Notes under the pieces: generated by a model | What the model was told of the DNA's origin: nothing | The model's database searches: none | Seen by the model: only the letters and a program-made list of their open reading frames with translations | Shown: positions 62,784-64,000 of the stretch, in pieces | How positions within the stretch are numbered: position 1 is the stretch's first letter | Layout: the number at the start of each line of letters is the position of its first letter | Assembly (NCBI RefSeq): GCF_030705305.1 | Contig: NZ_JAUZEE010000005.1 | Coordinates: forward strand, 62,001-126,000 | Length of the DNA: 64,000 bases | Direction of reading: 5' to 3' | From: Leptothrix discophora | GTDB lineage: Bacteria > Pseudomonadota > Gammaproteobacteria > Burkholderiales > Burkholderiaceae_C | Position numbers and translations under genes: made by a program

Positions 62784-64000
62784 CTCAGCCTCTTGAATCG
62801 ATGATGCCGGTGGCCCCGGACCCGGTCGAACCGGGCCTGACGCGCAACGGCCCGCTGCGCCAGCCGCTGCCCGCGCCGCGCCGTCCGGCCGAGCCGCTGC
62901 CCTCGCCCAGCGACTGGACCTTCGAGCTGATCGAGCGGTATCACACGGTGATCCGCCAGACCGCCGACCGCTTCGGGCTGGACACCTACCCGAACCAGCT
63001 CGAGATCATCACCGCCGAGCAGATGATGGACGCCTACGCCAGCGTCGGCATGCCGGTGAACTACCGTCACTGGAGCTACGGCAAGGAGTTCATCTCGACC
63101 GAGAAGAACTACAAGCGCGGCGCCATGGGCCTGGCCTACGAGATCGTCATCAACAGCAACCCCTGCATCAGCTACCTGATGGAGGAGAACACGATGGCCA
63201 TGCAGGCCCTCGTGATCGCCCATGCGGCCTACGGCCACAACAGCTTCTTCAAGGGCAACTACCTGTTCCGGATGTGGACCGACGCGTCGTCCATCATCGA
63301 CTACCTCGTCTATGCCAAGAACTACGTGACGGCCTGCGAGGAGAAGTTCGGCCTCGACACCGTCGAGGCCTTCATCGACAGCTGCCACGCGCTGCAGAAC
63401 CACGGCGTGGACCGCTACCGCCGGCCGAGCAAGAAGTCGCTGGCGCAGGAACTGGCCGACCGCAAGGACCGCGAGGCCTATGCGCAGCAGCAGGTCAACG
63501 ACCTGTGGCGCACGCTGCCGCGCCGGGCCGACAAGGCCGAGGCCGCCGCCGAGAGCCGCCGCTTCCCCGAGGAGCCGCAGGAGAACCTGCTGTACTTCAT
63601 CGAGAAGAACGCGCCGCTGCTGGAGCCGTGGCAGCGCGAGGTCGTGCGCATCGTGCGCAAGGTGGCGCAGTACTTCTACCCGCAGCGCCAGACGCAGGTG
63701 ATGAACGAGGGCTGGGCCACCTTCTGGCACCACCGCCTGCTCAACACCATGTACGACGACGGCTTCCTGAGCGACGGGATGATGATCGAGTGGCTCAAGT
63801 CGCACACCAACGTCGTCTACCAGCCCCGGGTCGGCGAGCGCGGCTACAGCGGCATCAACCCGTATGCGCTGGGCTTCGCGATGTACACCGACATCCAGCG
63901 CGTGTGCGAGTCCCCGACCGAGGAGGACCGGCGCTGGTTCCCCGACATCGCCGGCTCGGACTGGCTGCCGACGCTGGACCACGCGATGCGCAACTTCAAG
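62780..64000 (+). CDS. SpoVR/YcgB family protein (truncated by window end)
   Basis: The first 407 residues of a SpoVR family protein. Key segments are SYGKEFISTEKNYKRGAMGLAYEIVINSNPCISYLMEENT, AHAAYGHNSFFKGNYLF and VMNEGWATFWHHRLLNTMYDDG, the last with an E-G-W-A-x-F-W-H-H putative metal-binding pattern. The N-terminal ~45 residues are Pro-rich and specific. The ATG overlaps the yeaH stop. Together with PrkA and YeaH it forms a widely conserved stress operon of incompletely known function. Confidence 0.95.
   Translation, partial: MTQPLESMMPVAPDPVEPGLTRNGPLRQPLPAPRRPAEPLPSPSDWTFELIERYHTVIRQTADRFGLDTYPNQLEIITAEQMMDAYASVGMPVNYRHWSYGKEFISTEKNYKRGAMGLAYEIVINSNPCISYLMEENTMAMQALVIAHAAYGHNSFFKGNYLFRMWTDASSIIDYLVYAKNYVTACEEKFGLDTVEAFIDSCHALQNHGVDRYRRPSKKSLAQELADRKDREAYAQQQVNDLWRTLPRRADKAEAAAESRRFPEEPQENLLYFIEKNAPLLEPWQREVVRIVRKVAQYFYPQRQTQVMNEGWATFWHHRLLNTMYDDGFLSDGMMIEWLKSHTNVVYQPRVGERGYSGINPYALGFAMYTDIQRVCESPTEEDRRWFPDIAGSDWLPTLDHAMRNFK

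Overview
The window is high-GC (roughly 70%) bacterial DNA with dense, mostly leading-strand genes. The gene orders are those of the Betaproteobacteria, order Burkholderiales: dnaA-dnaN-gyrB without recF, rpmH-rnpA-yidD-yidC-mnmE, and kefB-like / kdsD-kdsC-lptC. The Leptothrix-Sphaerotilus-Rubrivivax group would fit, but the genus cannot be fixed from sequence alone. It is a chromosomal window containing the replication origin: dnaA, dnaN and gyrB run leftward and rpmH onward run rightward, with two perfect DnaA boxes between them (35297-35365). No rRNA, tRNA, insertion sequence, prophage or CRISPR array was recognised.

Left arm (1-29.7 kb). It opens with a truncated Tat-exported peptide-binding protein, a BTAD-type regulator and a Crp/Fnr regulator, then a class V aminotransferase. 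Two overlapping HupE-type membrane genes follow, then a large PAS-GGDEF-EAL protein. A candidate operon (10.9-15.4 kb) encodes an exported DUF4331 protein, a small lipoprotein, an exported helical-repeat protein and a third HupE/UreJ-type membrane protein with an EF-hand-like loop. After DUF1232, DUF4337 and MtfA genes comes an assimilatory nitrite reductase unit: a structured leader, nirB, nirD and a NIT-ANTAR antiterminator. The leader carries a hairpin with a loop of the type ANTAR proteins bind. Next are an outer-membrane barrel, a lipoprotein, a DGPF/YCII protein coupled to an ECF42-like sigma factor, FucU, a probable gene remnant, PaiB and a small monooxygenase-fold protein.

Origin and core (29.7-46.8 kb). 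gyrB, dnaN and dnaA, the origin, then rpmH-rnpA-yidD-yidC with ATGA overlaps, mnmE, a stand-alone cyclic-nucleotide-binding domain, a pterin dehydratase, a CPA2 antiporter, and the Kdo/LPS genes kdsD-kdsC-lptC. lptC is followed by a short-chain dehydrogenase rather than lptA-lptB.

Right arm (46.8-64 kb). A glycine-rich RNA-binding protein, MarC, a GMC oxidoreductase, a probable 6S RNA with a strong terminator, TauE/SafE, and a metallo-beta-lactamase-fold hydrolase. A leftward cluster holds TerC, a Ser/Thr kinase, a PP2C phosphatase and a double-FHA protein, which looks like a complete phospho-signalling module. Then come a SWIB/histone-like protein, argC (short type), a YdeN-like hydrolase with parB but no parA, and the stress operon prkA-yeaH-spoVR, cut by the window end. 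A structured dispersed repeat occurs twice (about 23.0 kb and 61.4 kb), the second copy inside the prkA operon, with hairpin stems that differ in sequence but keep their pairing.
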